In this document: in pieces, positions 37,408 to 47,011 of the stretch | Layout: every line of letters starts with the position of its first letter | Numbering within the stretch: the stretch's first letter is position 1 | NCBI RefSeq assembly: GCF_000744115.1 | Contig: NZ_JQLG01000004.1 | Span: 372,001-436,000, forward strand | Reading direction: 5' to 3' | DNA length: 64,000 bases | DNA from: Carnobacterium alterfunditum DSM 5972 | Lineage (GTDB): Bacteria > Bacillota > Bacilli > Lactobacillales > Carnobacteriaceae | Position numbers and translations under genes: made by a program | Notes under the pieces: model-generated | Told to the model about the DNA's origin: nothing | What the model saw: the letters and a program-made list of their open reading frames with translations, nothing else | Database searches by the model: none

Positions 37408-37522
37408 ATTGCTTTAATACGTTTAATCTACCACTTTTACAAACTCTTTCATAGACTATAATCCATTTTTTTCCAGTAAGCATTATAATTGCTTTTTATA
37501 GTCGTTTCTTTTAAACTTCCTA

Positions 37523-37551
37523 TTGAAAACGATTACGTTTATTGATATACT
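37523..37551 (+). promoter_or_regulatory. Sigma-A promoter of spx with overlapping cre site
   Basis: TTGAAA, 17-base spacer, TATACT: a near-consensus promoter about 40 bases upstream of the spx ATG. TGAAAACGATTACG at 37524-37537 matches the CcpA consensus at every position but the last and overlaps the -35 element, an arrangement suited to repression. Confidence 0.65.
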
Positions 37552-37589
37552 GAACTACTATTTAACGAACACAAGAAGGAGGGGTTCAC

Positions 37590-37994
37590 ATGATCACATT
37601 GTATTCATCTGCTAGTTGTACTTCTTGTCGCAAAGCCCATTCATGGTTAGAAGAACATAACATCCCCTTTACTGAAAAAAATGTATTTACTGAAAAGATA
37701 ACGGACCAAGAACTGAAAGCTATTTTGCAACTAACGGAAAACGGAACAAATGAAATCATCTCACAACGTTCACAAGCCTTCAGAGATTTAAATATTACTA
37801 TAGACGATATGTCTTTAGGAGAAGTATTGAAATTGATCCAGCAACATCCAGGAATTATGCGTCGTCCTATTCTTATAGATGATAAAAGGTTATTAGTCGG
37901 CTTTAACGAAGAAGACATACGTTGCTTTTTACCAAGAGACATCCGCAAACTAGAACTTTCAAAATTACACGATCAATTGCCGGTCAACTTCTAA
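37590..37994 (+). CDS. spx: Spx family transcriptional regulator
   Basis: Redox-sensing regulator that binds the RNA polymerase alpha C-terminal domain and switches on thiol-stress genes. 134 residues with ArsC fold: the redox switch CTSC at 10-13 (SASCTSCRKAHSWLEEHNIPF), GTNEIISQRSQAF, and the alpha-CTD-contact region PGIMRRPILIDDKRLLVGFNEEDIR. Near-identical spacing to B. subtilis Spx. ATG follows AAGGAGG. The neighbouring convergent gene is an RclA-like flavoprotein, also redox-related. Confidence 0.93.
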   Translation: MITLYSSASCTSCRKAHSWLEEHNIPFTEKNVFTEKITDQELKAILQLTENGTNEIISQRSQAFRDLNITIDDMSLGEVLKLIQQHPGIMRRPILIDDKRLLVGFNEEDIRCFLPRDIRKLELSKLHDQLPVNF

Positions 37995-38026
37995 TCATAA
38001 ACCGTTCTGTAATTGTTCACATATGT

Positions 38027-38070
38027 AAAAGACCATTATTTGCTTAACTTAGCAAATAATGGTCTTTTTT
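38027..38070. terminator. Bidirectional terminator between spx and rclA-like gene
   Basis: AAAAGACCATTATTTGCT pairs with AGCAAATAATGGTCTTTT; T and A runs on both sides. Confidence 0.92.
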
Positions 38071-38074
38071 AGTC

Positions 38075-39397
38075 TTACATATCAAATAAGCTGTTAAAAA
38101 TCTCTGACATAACCGGATGATTCACGACTTGATTTCTAAGGTAAGTGTACGGGATCTGATTATCCATCGCCATCTTGACTTGATTGACTAATTCATGAGC
38201 TTGATCTCCAAAAAGAGTAACCCCTAAAATCTCATGTGTTTCCTTGTTGACAACTGCTTTATACAAACCTCTCGTATCATTGATAATATCTGAGCGAGTC
38301 GTTCCACCTACATAAGCAATATTGGTCAGCACTTGATACCCTTGTTTTTTTGCTTCTGATTCGGTCAATCCGACTCGAGCAAATGAGGGTTCAATAAAAA
38401 TGGCGTAAGGCACATGTTGACGCTCAGAAAGTTTGCGATCTCTTTTACCCAGTACATGATCAGCAATCAATTTAGCATCATTGATCGTGATATAAGTGAA
38501 TTGATAGCCTCCTCTAACATCCCCTAAGGCAAAAACATGCTCAACGGCCGTTTCTAAAAAGTCATTTACTTGGATCCCACCTTTTTCATCCACAACAATA
38601 TCCGTCTTTTCTAGCTTTAAATATGCAGTATTGGGTTTGCGTCCGGTAGCTACCAAAACAGCATCAAATAGAAATTCTCCATCATCCTCTGTTTCAAGTC
38701 TGACTTGATTTTTTTCATTTGAGACTTTAGTTGCTTTTGCATGCAGCTTGATCGTAATCTCTTTATCTTCTAAAACATGTTGAACAGCTTCTGCTACCTC
38801 ACGTTCTTCTTTTGGCATAAATTGTTCACCCGTTTCAAAAAGAGTGACTTTTGAACCAAACATCGCATAAATCGAAGCAAATTCTAACCCGATATTTCCT
38901 GCCCCGATAATACCTAATTTTTTGGGCATTTCCGGCAATGTTTGAAGTTCTGTGCTGTTATAAATTCCTTTTGTTTCTTTTAGTCCTTCAATCGGCGGGT
39001 AGCTGCTTTCTGAACCGGTATCAATAAAGATATACTCTGCCTCAAGTTCTTCCATCCTATCGCCTAAATCGACCGTTATCACATGATTGGATTTAAATGA
39101 ACCTGTTCCGGTATATAAATCGACCCATTCATTTTTTTGCATACTAGTAAACTCTGTATTTCGATTTCTTTGGGTAACGTCATTTCTGCGTTTTAATGCC
39201 GCTGCATAGCCCTTTTTTTCACGAGCATCATGTTCTAAAATTTTGGTAGGTATACAACCGATGTTTACGCAAGATCCGCCATACATCAACTCATTTTTTT
39301 CAATCAAAGCCACTTTCCATTTCTTTGCTGTCAGCTTAGTTGCTATGGTACGAGCGCCCTGACCAAATCCAATAATAATTGCATCATACTTTTTCAA
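38075..39397 (-). CDS. RclA-like pyridine nucleotide-disulfide oxidoreductase
   Basis: FAD/NAD(P)H flavoprotein of the dihydrolipoamide dehydrogenase fold, close to RclA/YkgC rather than to a true E3. 440 residues: FAD motif IIGFGQGARTIA, redox motif GGSCVNIGCIPTK, NAD-binding GIIGAGNIGLEFASIYAMFG, FALGDVRGGYQFTYITIND and the dimerisation end VVNHPVMSEIFNSLF. E. coli RclA is a hypochlorite-resistance, copper-reducing enzyme; a comparable role is inferred. TTG start after AAGGAGATG. Despite lying near gcv genes, the RclA-like motifs argue against its being GcvL. Confidence 0.85.
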   Translation of the reverse strand: MKKYDAIIIGFGQGARTIATKLTAKKWKVALIEKNELMYGGSCVNIGCIPTKILEHDAREKKGYAAALKRRNDVTQRNRNTEFTSMQKNEWVDLYTGTGSFKSNHVITVDLGDRMEELEAEYIFIDTGSESSYPPIEGLKETKGIYNSTELQTLPEMPKKLGIIGAGNIGLEFASIYAMFGSKVTLFETGEQFMPKEEREVAEAVQHVLEDKEITIKLHAKATKVSNEKNQVRLETEDDGEFLFDAVLVATGRKPNTAYLKLEKTDIVVDEKGGIQVNDFLETAVEHVFALGDVRGGYQFTYITINDAKLIADHVLGKRDRKLSERQHVPYAIFIEPSFARVGLTESEAKKQGYQVLTNIAYVGGTTRSDIINDTRGLYKAVVNKETHEILGVTLFGDQAHELVNQVKMAMDNQIPYTYLRNQVVNHPVMSEIFNSLFDM

Positions 39398-39583
39398 AAT
39401 AACATCATCTCCTTCTAAATTTAGTTGAGATTGTTTTCTAGGTATACCTTCAGTATACCATTTAGAAACTTTAAGAAAGAATAATCAGCTTACGATTATT
39501 TTACGAATCTATCAATTTTTTTTGTAAACAATTGTGATAAATGGTATCATTTTAAAAAAACTTAGAGGCAGGTTTTATTACTT

Positions 39584-40390
39584 ATGACAAACAATCTCGA
39601 TCTTTCTAATCGCATCAATCAAAATTATCCACTCTTATCAAAAAAAGAAAAGCAAGTGGCTGAATTTATACTTGAACATAAAAATGATGTTGAGTCTTGG
39701 AATATTAAAGACCTTTCACGCTTAACGGAAACCTCAAATGCTACTATTTCACGTTTTTGTGCAAAATTAACTTATCGAAACTTCAGTGAATTCAAATCGT
39801 TTGTTATTCAAGAATTAGGCAGTACACCTCCTCCACTGCAAGTACCTGTAAAAATTTCCAGCTACTACACACAGTTGATTCATTCGGCATCCCAATTAAT
39901 TAAAACAAAACAGATCAATGATTTTGTGGAAGCTATTCATCTTTCCAGTAAAATTTTGATTTGCGGCGTTGGCAATTCGGGATTGAGCGCTATGGAAATG
40001 AAATACCGCTTAATCAGAATGGGATTGATCGTTGACGTAGTAACCGATCCGCATATGATGTTGATGGATGCTGTATTATTAAAAAAATATGATTTAATGA
40101 TAGCTATTTCAAATTATGGTAAAACACAAGCTATTATTGATGCCTGTACTATCGCAAAAAAAGAACAAGCTACCGTTTTTGTGATCACCAATCAAAATCA
40201 CACACCTTTAACAAACATCGCAGATCAAGTACTATTTGCTTCTGACAGAACATCTATTCCAGATGATCAATTTATTAACAGTCAATTATCGATTCATTTT
40301 ATCTTAGACGTATTGTGCTATGTCTTGTTAGAAAATAAATCTTATAAAGAAAATCGAAAAAAAACTTTAGCTGCTTTAGACTTACGTTAA
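39584..40390 (+). CDS. MurR/RpiR family transcriptional regulator
   Basis: 268 residues: N-terminal RpiR-type helix-turn-helix (about 1-80; KKEKQVAEFILEHKNDVESWNIKDLSRLTETSNATISRFCAKL) and a SIS sugar-phosphate-binding domain (about 105-250; ILICGVGNSGLSAMEMKYRLIRMG). It senses a phosphorylated sugar and controls its catabolic genes. The convergent neighbour is nanE, so ManNAc-6-P or GlcNAc-6-P is a reasonable ligand guess, without direct proof. Confidence 0.9.
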   Translation: MTNNLDLSNRINQNYPLLSKKEKQVAEFILEHKNDVESWNIKDLSRLTETSNATISRFCAKLTYRNFSEFKSFVIQELGSTPPPLQVPVKISSYYTQLIHSASQLIKTKQINDFVEAIHLSSKILICGVGNSGLSAMEMKYRLIRMGLIVDVVTDPHMMLMDAVLLKKYDLMIAISNYGKTQAIIDACTIAKKEQATVFVITNQNHTPLTNIADQVLFASDRTSIPDDQFINSQLSIHFILDVLCYVLLENKSYKENRKKTLAALDLR

Positions 40391-40427
40391 AATATTAGTA
40401 GGGTTTCAACGTAGGTTATTCTAGTTT

Positions 40428-40488
40428 AAAAAAGGTTGGCTTGTAGAAATCGGTTACTAGCTGAAATATGTAGTCTTCCAACCTTTAA
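40428..40488 (+). terminator. Possible terminator after rpiR-type gene
   Basis: AAAGGTTGG at 40431 pairs with CCAACCTTT at 40478 across a 38-nt loop; the following sequence is T/A-rich but has no clean T run. Confidence 0.4.
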
Positions 40489-40516
40489 TTTAAAAAATTA
40501 TAGATCACATTAAAAC

Positions 40517-40566
40517 AAAAAAAGCTGGCAAGAGAGTGCTGGTCCTACTCTCTTACCAGTTTTTTA
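40517..40566 (-). terminator. Terminator after nanE
   Basis: On the minus strand AAAACTGGTAAGAGAGT pairs with ACTCTCTTGCCAGCTTTT, followed by T residues. Confidence 0.88.
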
Positions 40567-40576
40567 ATTCACCTTT

Positions 40577-41269
40577 TCATTTTACTTCTTTCATTTTCCC
40601 AACAAACTCAGCAGTGATCAATTGAGGACGAGTGATTGCACTCCCTACTACGATAGAATGAACACCAAGCTCCTTACATCTTTTAGCTTTCTCAGGTGTA
40701 TCAATATGACCCTCCGCAATTACTGGGATGTCAACGGACGTTAGAATCGTTTTCAAGCGTTCAAAATCATTGTCTGCAATATTATCGCCTTTGGATTCTT
40801 TCGTGTATCCCATTAAAGTAGTAGATACACAATCAAATCCTAATCTTTCTGCTTCGATTGCTTCGTCAATCGTTGCTGTGTCAGCCATTAATAGAATCGA
40901 AGGGTATTTTGTACGAACAGCTTTCACGAATGACTCGAGCGTTTCTCCATTAGGTCTGGCCCGATCAGTAGCATCTAGTGCTATCATATCGCATTTAGAT
41001 TCAGCTAATTCATCGATTTCTTTCATCGTTGCCGTAATAAAAATTTCTGAATCGTCGTAGTCTCTTTTTACAATTCCAATAACCGGTAAATCAGTATTTT
41101 TCTTGATTTCAATAATATCTTCTTTTGAATTCGACCGGATGCCTTTTGCTCCACCTTCTTCAGCAGCGACTGCCATTCTCCCCATGATATAAGAGCTATG
41201 CAAGGGCTCATTATCTAAGGCTTGGCAAGAAACAATTAGTTCTGCTTTAACTTTATCTAATATATTCAT
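40577..41269 (-). CDS. nanE: N-acetylmannosamine-6-phosphate 2-epimerase
   Basis: Converts ManNAc-6-P to GlcNAc-6-P in sialic acid or ManNAc catabolism. 230-residue TIM barrel: IVSCQALDNEPLHSS, GGAKGIRSNS, PVIGIVKRDY (catalytic Lys), DMIALDATDRARP and IAEGHIDTPEKAKRCKELGVHSIVVGSAITRP. ATG 41269 is nine bases after AGGAG; the ATG three codons earlier abuts that site. Other nan genes (lyase, kinase, transporter) are absent here. Confidence 0.94.
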   Translation of the reverse strand: MNILDKVKAELIVSCQALDNEPLHSSYIMGRMAVAAEEGGAKGIRSNSKEDIIEIKKNTDLPVIGIVKRDYDDSEIFITATMKEIDELAESKCDMIALDATDRARPNGETLESFVKAVRTKYPSILLMADTATIDEAIEAERLGFDCVSTTLMGYTKESKGDNIADNDFERLKTILTSVDIPVIAEGHIDTPEKAKRCKELGVHSIVVGSAITRPQLITAEFVGKMKEVK

Positions 41270-41342
41270 TTTATTCATCTCCTAACATTTCTTCAATTAA
41301 AATGAGAACATCTTTATATATGAAAAATCCTTAAAATTAAAT

Positions 41343-41425
41343 CGTTCAACATATGGTATTGGTGTTCCCAAAAAAAATTTTGCTGGAACAAACGAGTTTA
41401 CTTGTGTAGAACTATAGTATCATCT
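41343..41425 (+). repeat. Foldback repeat family, decayed left half
   Basis: GTTCAACATATGGTATTGGTGTTCCC... GCTGGAACAAACGAGTTTACTTGTG parallels GGTGTTGGTGTTTC... CTGGAATAACGGGTTTGCTTGTGG of intact copies. It lies in the nanE to oppA divergent gap. Confidence 0.5.
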
Positions 41426-41569
41426 TTAAGCCTCAAACAAAATGCATCAGAGTACAACTTTATTAAAAAACACCTACTTAAAAATGAGAACTTGCATGTT
41501 TTCTATTCTAAGATTAAACTTGATAAGTTGAAAAATAAGTCATCTTAGATGATTTTTGGAGGAATCAGT

Positions 41570-43231
41570 GTGAATACAAAAAAACTATCGTTAAGTTTAG
41601 CCTTTTTTAGCCTAACCTTATTATTAAGTGCCTGCCGCTCTGTAGAAGAAACTACTGCGGACAAGAAAGATGCACAAGAAGAGGTTCTTGCTTCTGAACA
41701 AGTCATGCACTTAACTGTAGAAAGCGAATTAGCAACAACCGACAGCGTTTTAGTGGCTGAAAATATTACTTTTGCTGGTGTCAATCAATTTATAGAGGGA
41801 CTCTATCGTTTAGATGAAAATAACGAGCCCATACCTGCTTTAGCTGAAAGCGAAGATATCTCAGAAGACGGCTTAACGTATACCTTTCACTTAAGAGATG
41901 ATGCTACATGGTCGAATGGCGAACCCGTTACTGCACATGATTTTGTTTTTTCATGGCGTCGAAATGTTGACCCAACCTCTGGTGCAGCTTATGCGTACTT
42001 ATTTGAAGATATAAAACATGCTTCTGACATTATGGCTGAAAAATTGCCGCTCGAAGAACTCGGAGTTAAAGCATTAGATGACTCTACATTAGAAGTTACA
42101 CTAGAAACACCGATTGCTTATTTCCCTTCTCTTATGTCATTTGTTTCATTCTTTCCACAAAATGAGGCTTTTGTAAAAGATACTGGCGATCAGTACGGAA
42201 CGAACAGTGAAACCACTCTTACAAACGGTCCTTTCTTATTGTCCGAATGGGATAATGGACTGGATGAAAGCTGGACTTATGAAAAAAATCCAACTTATTG
42301 GGATGCAGATAATGTTCATTTAACCAAAATCACGAACCAAGTGATCAAAGAGGTATCCACTGGTGTAAATTTATTTGAAAAAGGCACTGTCGATAATGCC
42401 TTATTATCTGGCGAATACGCAAAACAATTTCAAAAAGATCCTAGCTATACAGTCGAGTATTTTTCAAGAACCAACTACTTAGAAGTCAATCAAACAGATA
42501 ACCCTTATTTAAAGAATGAAAGCCTCAGAAAGGCACTTGCACTAGCTGTTGATCGCGAAGAATTGACTTCTATCATCTTAAATAACGGCTCTCTACCGAT
42601 TACTGGATTGGTCCCAGATCATTTTGTTAAAAATCCTGAATCAGGTACAGAATTTGCTGAAGAAGCTGGCGAATTTTATACTTATGATCTGCCTGAAGCG
42701 CAAAAATTAGTCGAAGAAGCTAAAGCCGAACTTGGCGTAGAAACGATTGAACTGGAATTACTTGGAGATGACGATGAAACAAGCAAGCGTGTAATGGAAT
42801 ACTTGCAAGGAGAATTACAAAACAATTTAGACGGTATCGAAATCAAGTTATTGAATATCCCATTCAACGCACGTTTAGCTAAAGCTGCAGCAGGCGATTT
42901 TGATTTAATCTCATCTGGTTGGAGTGGATATGTGTCTGATCCAATAATCATGCTAGATGTTCTGTATAGTACGTCTTCTTATAATAATGGCGGATACTCT
43001 AATAAAAAAGTGGATCAATTGATCGATGATGCAAAAGGAATTCACGCGAACGAGCCGCTTTTAAGATGGAAAGATATGTTGGAAGCACATCAAATTGCTG
43101 TAGACGATGCCGCTCTGATACCCTTGTATCAAAAAGGAGAAGCTATGTTGCGAAACCCAAAAATCAAAGGTATCCACATCAATTCAGTTGGAGCCAGATA
43201 CAGCTACAAAAATACCTATATTATTGAATAA
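41570..43231 (+). CDS. Second OppA-family peptide-binding lipoprotein
   Basis: 553-residue paralogue of the protein at 7383-9056, with lipobox LLLSAC and the same sequence landmarks (EGLYRLDENNEPIPALAES, SYYFPSLMSFVSFFPQNEAFV-like region, ELLGDDDETSKRVMEYL, NSVGARYSYKNTYI). GTG 41570 is chosen because GGAGG lies seven bases upstream; an ATG seven codons earlier overlaps no ribosome site. No permease genes are adjacent. The neighbouring gene encodes a dipeptidase, consistent with peptide use. Confidence 0.92.
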   Translation: MNTKKLSLSLAFFSLTLLLSACRSVEETTADKKDAQEEVLASEQVMHLTVESELATTDSVLVAENITFAGVNQFIEGLYRLDENNEPIPALAESEDISEDGLTYTFHLRDDATWSNGEPVTAHDFVFSWRRNVDPTSGAAYAYLFEDIKHASDIMAEKLPLEELGVKALDDSTLEVTLETPIAYFPSLMSFVSFFPQNEAFVKDTGDQYGTNSETTLTNGPFLLSEWDNGLDESWTYEKNPTYWDADNVHLTKITNQVIKEVSTGVNLFEKGTVDNALLSGEYAKQFQKDPSYTVEYFSRTNYLEVNQTDNPYLKNESLRKALALAVDREELTSIILNNGSLPITGLVPDHFVKNPESGTEFAEEAGEFYTYDLPEAQKLVEEAKAELGVETIELELLGDDDETSKRVMEYLQGELQNNLDGIEIKLLNIPFNARLAKAAAGDFDLISSGWSGYVSDPIIMLDVLYSTSSYNNGGYSNKKVDQLIDDAKGIHANEPLLRWKDMLEAHQIAVDDAALIPLYQKGEAMLRNPKIKGIHINSVGARYSYKNTYIIE

Positions 43232-43266
43232 TCTGTCTTGCTAATTTATTCAGATGTATGTCCATC

Positions 43267-43310
43267 AAAAAAGTTCACCAGTGTTCATAAACGCTGGTGA
43301 ACTTTTTTTT
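43267..43310. terminator. Bidirectional terminator between oppA paralogue and dipeptidase gene
   Basis: AAAAAAGTTCACCAG pairs with CTGGTGAACTTTTTT. Confidence 0.9.
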
Positions 43311-44244
43311 ATTGTGGTAAATGATCCATAAAATTTTGAAAAGCAAATCCTTCAACTTCTTCTATAGTGAACTTTTCAAGCAAAGCTTGGATAAGATTTT
43401 GGGTTTCTCCGGTATGTGACAGTCCTTCAATATGCGTGCTGATCCCATCAAAATCCGAGCCAAAACCAATCGTACGAACAGCATTTAGTTTAACTAACCG
43501 TTCAATATGAGGAACCAAATCATTTATGGTCACCTTTTTGTCTTTGCCATCTTCAACAGTAAATGTTGGATTAAAGATGATGTGGATCATAGCATCACGT
43601 TCAATCATCGCTTTGATCTGCTCATCATTTAAATTTCGCATATGACTGCAAAGAGAAAGCACATTTGAATGAGTAGCAATGGGATAGCTTGAACATTTCA
43701 TGACGTCCCAAAACCCTTTAACACTTAAATGAGAAACATCTGTAAAGACCTTACGCTCATTTAATCGTTTAACGATTTCAAATCCAAAAGTCGTTAATCC
43801 ACCACCCCTTGGTTCTCCAACCCCATCCGCTGCGAGATTGGCTGGATTCCATGTCAGCCCCACTGATAATACTCCTGCATCTAATAGGTGTTCTAACTTG
43901 CTTAAATCATTTCCAATAGAAGATACCCCTTCTAGAGTCAAAAATGACCCTATTTCGCCTTCTTTTAACTCTTGGATTTCTGGCCATTTTTTTATTTGTT
44001 TCATTTCAGGATTTTTACCAATAACTTCTTTCTGATAATAGTTGATTTGTTCTAAAACAGCTGCAAATTGTTTATCGGAAGGAAGGTCCGGTTCGATAAA
44101 AATCGCAAAGGCTTGGACTTTTACTTGTCCTTCCTTTAACCGTTCAAGATTTACATCTAACTGATTTGAATCTTTGAAATTTAACGGCTCTTGGCTTTTT
44201 TGCATCTTATAAAGGACGTCACAATGCATATCAATGCTATTCAA
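43309..44244 (-). CDS. M19 family membrane dipeptidase (renal dipeptidase-like)
   Basis: Zinc dipeptidase, likely cytoplasmic as no signal peptide is seen. 311 residues with metal-binding DMHCD (His-7, Asp-9), FLTLEGVSSIG (Glu ligand), DVSHLSVKGFWDV and PIATHSNVLSLCSHMRNLNDEQI (His ligands), and GFGSDFDGI near the C-terminus. TTG start with TAGGAA upstream. It cleaves dipeptides, possibly including D-amino acid ones; specificity unknown. Confidence 0.9.
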   Translation of the reverse strand: MNSIDMHCDVLYKMQKSQEPLNFKDSNQLDVNLERLKEGQVKVQAFAIFIEPDLPSDKQFAAVLEQINYYQKEVIGKNPEMKQIKKWPEIQELKEGEIGSFLTLEGVSSIGNDLSKLEHLLDAGVLSVGLTWNPANLAADGVGEPRGGGLTTFGFEIVKRLNERKVFTDVSHLSVKGFWDVMKCSSYPIATHSNVLSLCSHMRNLNDEQIKAMIERDAMIHIIFNPTFTVEDGKDKKVTINDLVPHIERLVKLNAVRTIGFGSDFDGISTHIEGLSHTGETQNLIQALLEKFTIEEVEGFAFQNFMDHLPQ

Positions 44245-44324
44245 ATTCGTTCCTACTTTCTGCTTCTACGCACTTATCTTCTGTTTTTTCTCATCATACT
44301 GCAATAATCGTAGAAGTGCAACCG

Positions 44325-44362
44325 TAAAAAAAAAGACATAAACGGCTATTCTAGCCGTCTCT
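44325..44362 (-). terminator. Terminator after MFS gene
   Basis: On the minus strand GACGGCTA-GAA-TAGCCGTT forms a hairpin, followed after a few bases by T9. Confidence 0.75.
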
Positions 44363-44374
44363 GCCTCCTTTCAT

Positions 44375-45646
44375 TTAGCCTATCTTCTTTTCACGAGCTG
44401 GTTCTTCAACAAAATAAAGGACAGATCCTCCTATAATAAAGAGAATAATTAAAGCAAACACTCCGTTCAAGGAATTCCCCGTCGTTTGAGAGATGATACC
44501 AACTAACAAAGGACCAACAACGGCTGCAAATTTACCGAAAATATTGTAAAAGCCAAAAAATTCATTTGCATGTTGCTTAGGAATCAACTGTCCAAATAAC
44601 GAACGGCTAAGCGCTTGGATCCCGCCTTGAGCTGTTCCAACAAGCACTGCCAATGTAATGAAGGTCAATAATGAATCTAGCGTCAAAGCATAAATACAAA
44701 TGAAGGTATACGTAATGATTCCAACATAGATCATCTTTTTGTTGCCGAATCGACCAGCCAATATTCCATATATGATAGAAGAAGGGAAAGCGACAAATTG
44801 ACTCACCATCATCACCACGATCAAATCATTAGCTGCAAGTCCAATATCTGAACCAATAGCGGTCGCCATTTGGAAGATAGTACCCACGCCATCAATGTAA
44901 AAGAAATACGCGATCAAAAACAAAAAGACATTGCGGTACTGACGAACATTGTTAATGGTTTTCCATAACCTTAAGAAACTATTTTTAATGATATGCGGTT
45001 GTTTTTCAATATAGGTTTTTTGTTCGACATTTTTCCAATATGGAATCGTAAAGACCAACCACCACAGCGCCGTTGCTACAAATCCGCCTTTGATAAGAGC
45101 GCTTTGCGAAATGGGAAGAATACCGGTTAATTGAAAAAAAATAAAAATGACAAATGGAATCGAACTGCCAATATAGCCCCAACCATATCCGGCACTGGAT
45201 ATACGATCCATCCGGTTTAAGGTTGTAGAATCGACTAATGAAGCATCGTAAAAGATATTTGCTGCGCCATAACCAATCGAAGAAACAGCATAGAGAATCA
45301 ATAATAATAACCAATTTTCATTTGGAATAAATGCAAAACTAAGTGTTGCAATAATTCCCAGGCCGGTTGCTAAAGTGAACATCGGATTGCGATAACCTTT
45401 GTAATCAGCAACTGCTCCTAAAATGGGCGCTAATAATGATACAACCAAAGTCCCAATTGCGTTTGCATAGCCTAAATAAGCTGTCGAGTTTACTGCACTA
45501 ACGCCTGACCCTTCGGAAACAGCCTTGAAAAACAAGGGAAAAACAGCTGTCGTTACCATGATCGAGTAGGCTGAGTTAGCCCAATCTTGCAAGATCCAAC
45601 TCTTTTCAGACAGTGTATACTTAAATCGCTCTTTTTGGATTTCCAC
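44375..45646 (-). CDS. MFS transporter, Atg22/UMF1-like (YxiO type)
   Basis: 423-residue, about 12-span permease. The N-terminus EKSWILQDWANSAYSIMVTTAVFPLFF is the mark of the vacuole-effluxer/Atg22-like family, which exports amino acids in yeast; the bacterial substrate is unknown. GTG 45646 shares bases with the upstream stop (TAGTG) and has GAGGGG eight bases away, so coupling to the phosphatase gene is likely. Confidence 0.85.
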   Translation of the reverse strand: MEIQKERFKYTLSEKSWILQDWANSAYSIMVTTAVFPLFFKAVSEGSGVSAVNSTAYLGYANAIGTLVVSLLAPILGAVADYKGYRNPMFTLATGLGIIATLSFAFIPNENWLLLLILYAVSSIGYGAANIFYDASLVDSTTLNRMDRISSAGYGWGYIGSSIPFVIFIFFQLTGILPISQSALIKGGFVATALWWLVFTIPYWKNVEQKTYIEKQPHIIKNSFLRLWKTINNVRQYRNVFLFLIAYFFYIDGVGTIFQMATAIGSDIGLAANDLIVVMMVSQFVAFPSSIIYGILAGRFGNKKMIYVGIITYTFICIYALTLDSLLTFITLAVLVGTAQGGIQALSRSLFGQLIPKQHANEFFGFYNIFGKFAAVVGPLLVGIISQTTGNSLNGVFALIILFIIGGSVLYFVEEPAREKKIG

Positions 45647-46938
45647 TATTGGCACCCCTCTTGCTCAAATAAAATTTCTAACACTTCTCCATCAACTTCT
45701 GTCGGGAATTCAAGTCCTATCGCATGTAAAAAGGTAGGGCCTTCATCGATCAATCGAGCTGACGGTATGCGGGCATTGGCGTTGATCCCAGGACCTGAAA
45801 TAAATAAAGTCGTTTCATAATTCTCTTTTTTAGGACTATATCCATGTACTCCTTTATGAAATACTGACTTCCCATCTACCCCAATCTCTTCTAAAAATGG
45901 TCCATCACTTCCACTGACAAAATAGTACCCTCTCTTTGCTTCGACTAAAAAACTACAGGTATCGTCAGCTCCTAAACCAGCTGCTTCTTCTTGAGTATAA
46001 ATAGTCTCAATTTGTTCAGGATACCGTTCTAAAATGTTTTTTACATCAGCCAAATTCACTTCAGGTTTTGTATAGATATAACACGAGCCATCTGCTCCTT
46101 TAGCCAATACATCCCATTCTTGAATTGTTCCGTCCTTGTTTTCGCTTAACCAACCTTGCGTTTTGAACAGTTGGTTCAACCTCACAACGGTATGGGCATC
46201 TAGCTGATAATGATCTCCAAATAGCGCTAGCACAGTCTCTTCAAAAATCCCTTTTTCTTTCATCGCTGTGATAATTTGATTTAAGTGCTCATCCATTCGT
46301 TTAATAGCTGCCCTTGTTTCTTTAGTATCCACACCGAATCGATGTCTCGTGCTGTCTAGATCAACTAAATGTATTGCCATTAAATCAGGCTTCTTAGAAT
46401 GGATCGTATTGACGACCCCAGCAGTTAAGAAATGATCCAATGCTGGCTGTTTGATACCTTTACGTATTTTACCGAATTTACGTTCTAGATCAAAAATGAA
46501 TTTTGGCGATGAGGACCATAATGTAATAAGGCTCTGTGATTGCCAAGGTCGGTTAGCAAAAACTTCCGCAAAATTATAGTTTATAACTCTGCTTCGACCC
46601 GTAACGGGCCATAGAAAAGAAGCAATCGAGTACCCGGCTTCATGAGCAATATCAAATAGGGTGGGAACTTTAATATCTTTTGCATACCAGTGCCAATCAG
46701 GTGATTTTCTTTCAGGTTGTATATATGTATTATTCGTAATGCCGTGTTTTCTAGGATAAACTCCTGTTACAATAGTTGTATGGGCCATATAGGTCAATGA
46801 CGGATATATCGATTCTACTTTCTCTACTAAAGCACTGCGATCCAATAAGTATTTAAAGGTTGGCAGTGTACGGGCGTATGCTAAATCTTTTGCCCCAAAA
46901 GCATCTAAAGAAATGATATATAAACGCTGCTTCTTCAA
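45646..46938 (-). CDS. Alkaline phosphatase superfamily hydrolase (nucleotide pyrophosphatase/phosphodiesterase-like)
   Basis: 430 residues; metal-dependent phosphodiesterase fold: LYIISLDAFGAKDL (first Asp ligand), YPSLTYMAHTTIVTGVYPRKHGI (nucleophile Thr region), HLVDLDSTRHRFG, FGDHYQLD, and KGVHGYSPKKENYET (last His ligand). No signal peptide, thus probably intracellular. TTG start after AGGAAGAC. In an operon with an Atg22-like transporter; the two may handle the same metabolite, but that is only suggested by coupling. Confidence 0.88.
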   Translation of the reverse strand: MKKQRLYIISLDAFGAKDLAYARTLPTFKYLLDRSALVEKVESIYPSLTYMAHTTIVTGVYPRKHGITNNTYIQPERKSPDWHWYAKDIKVPTLFDIAHEAGYSIASFLWPVTGRSRVINYNFAEVFANRPWQSQSLITLWSSSPKFIFDLERKFGKIRKGIKQPALDHFLTAGVVNTIHSKKPDLMAIHLVDLDSTRHRFGVDTKETRAAIKRMDEHLNQIITAMKEKGIFEETVLALFGDHYQLDAHTVVRLNQLFKTQGWLSENKDGTIQEWDVLAKGADGSCYIYTKPEVNLADVKNILERYPEQIETIYTQEEAAGLGADDTCSFLVEAKRGYYFVSGSDGPFLEEIGVDGKSVFHKGVHGYSPKKENYETTLFISGPGINANARIPSARLIDEGPTFLHAIGLEFPTEVDGEVLEILFEQEGCQ

Positions 46939-47011
46939 TTAGTCTTCCTCCTTACCACTGTATTATCCCACAAGCCTACTTTTTGAGGAAGTTAATTTTC
47001 ATTATTTTTAT

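Noticed and set aside
37347-37589. Glycine riboswitch before gcvT
   Set aside because: No recognisable glycine aptamer core or terminator in the leader.
38075-39397. Dihydrolipoamide dehydrogenase (GcvL) for the adjacent glycine system
   Set aside because: Opening IIGFGQGARTIA, YGGSCVNIGCIPTK and the C-terminal motif fit RclA-type proteins better than E3.
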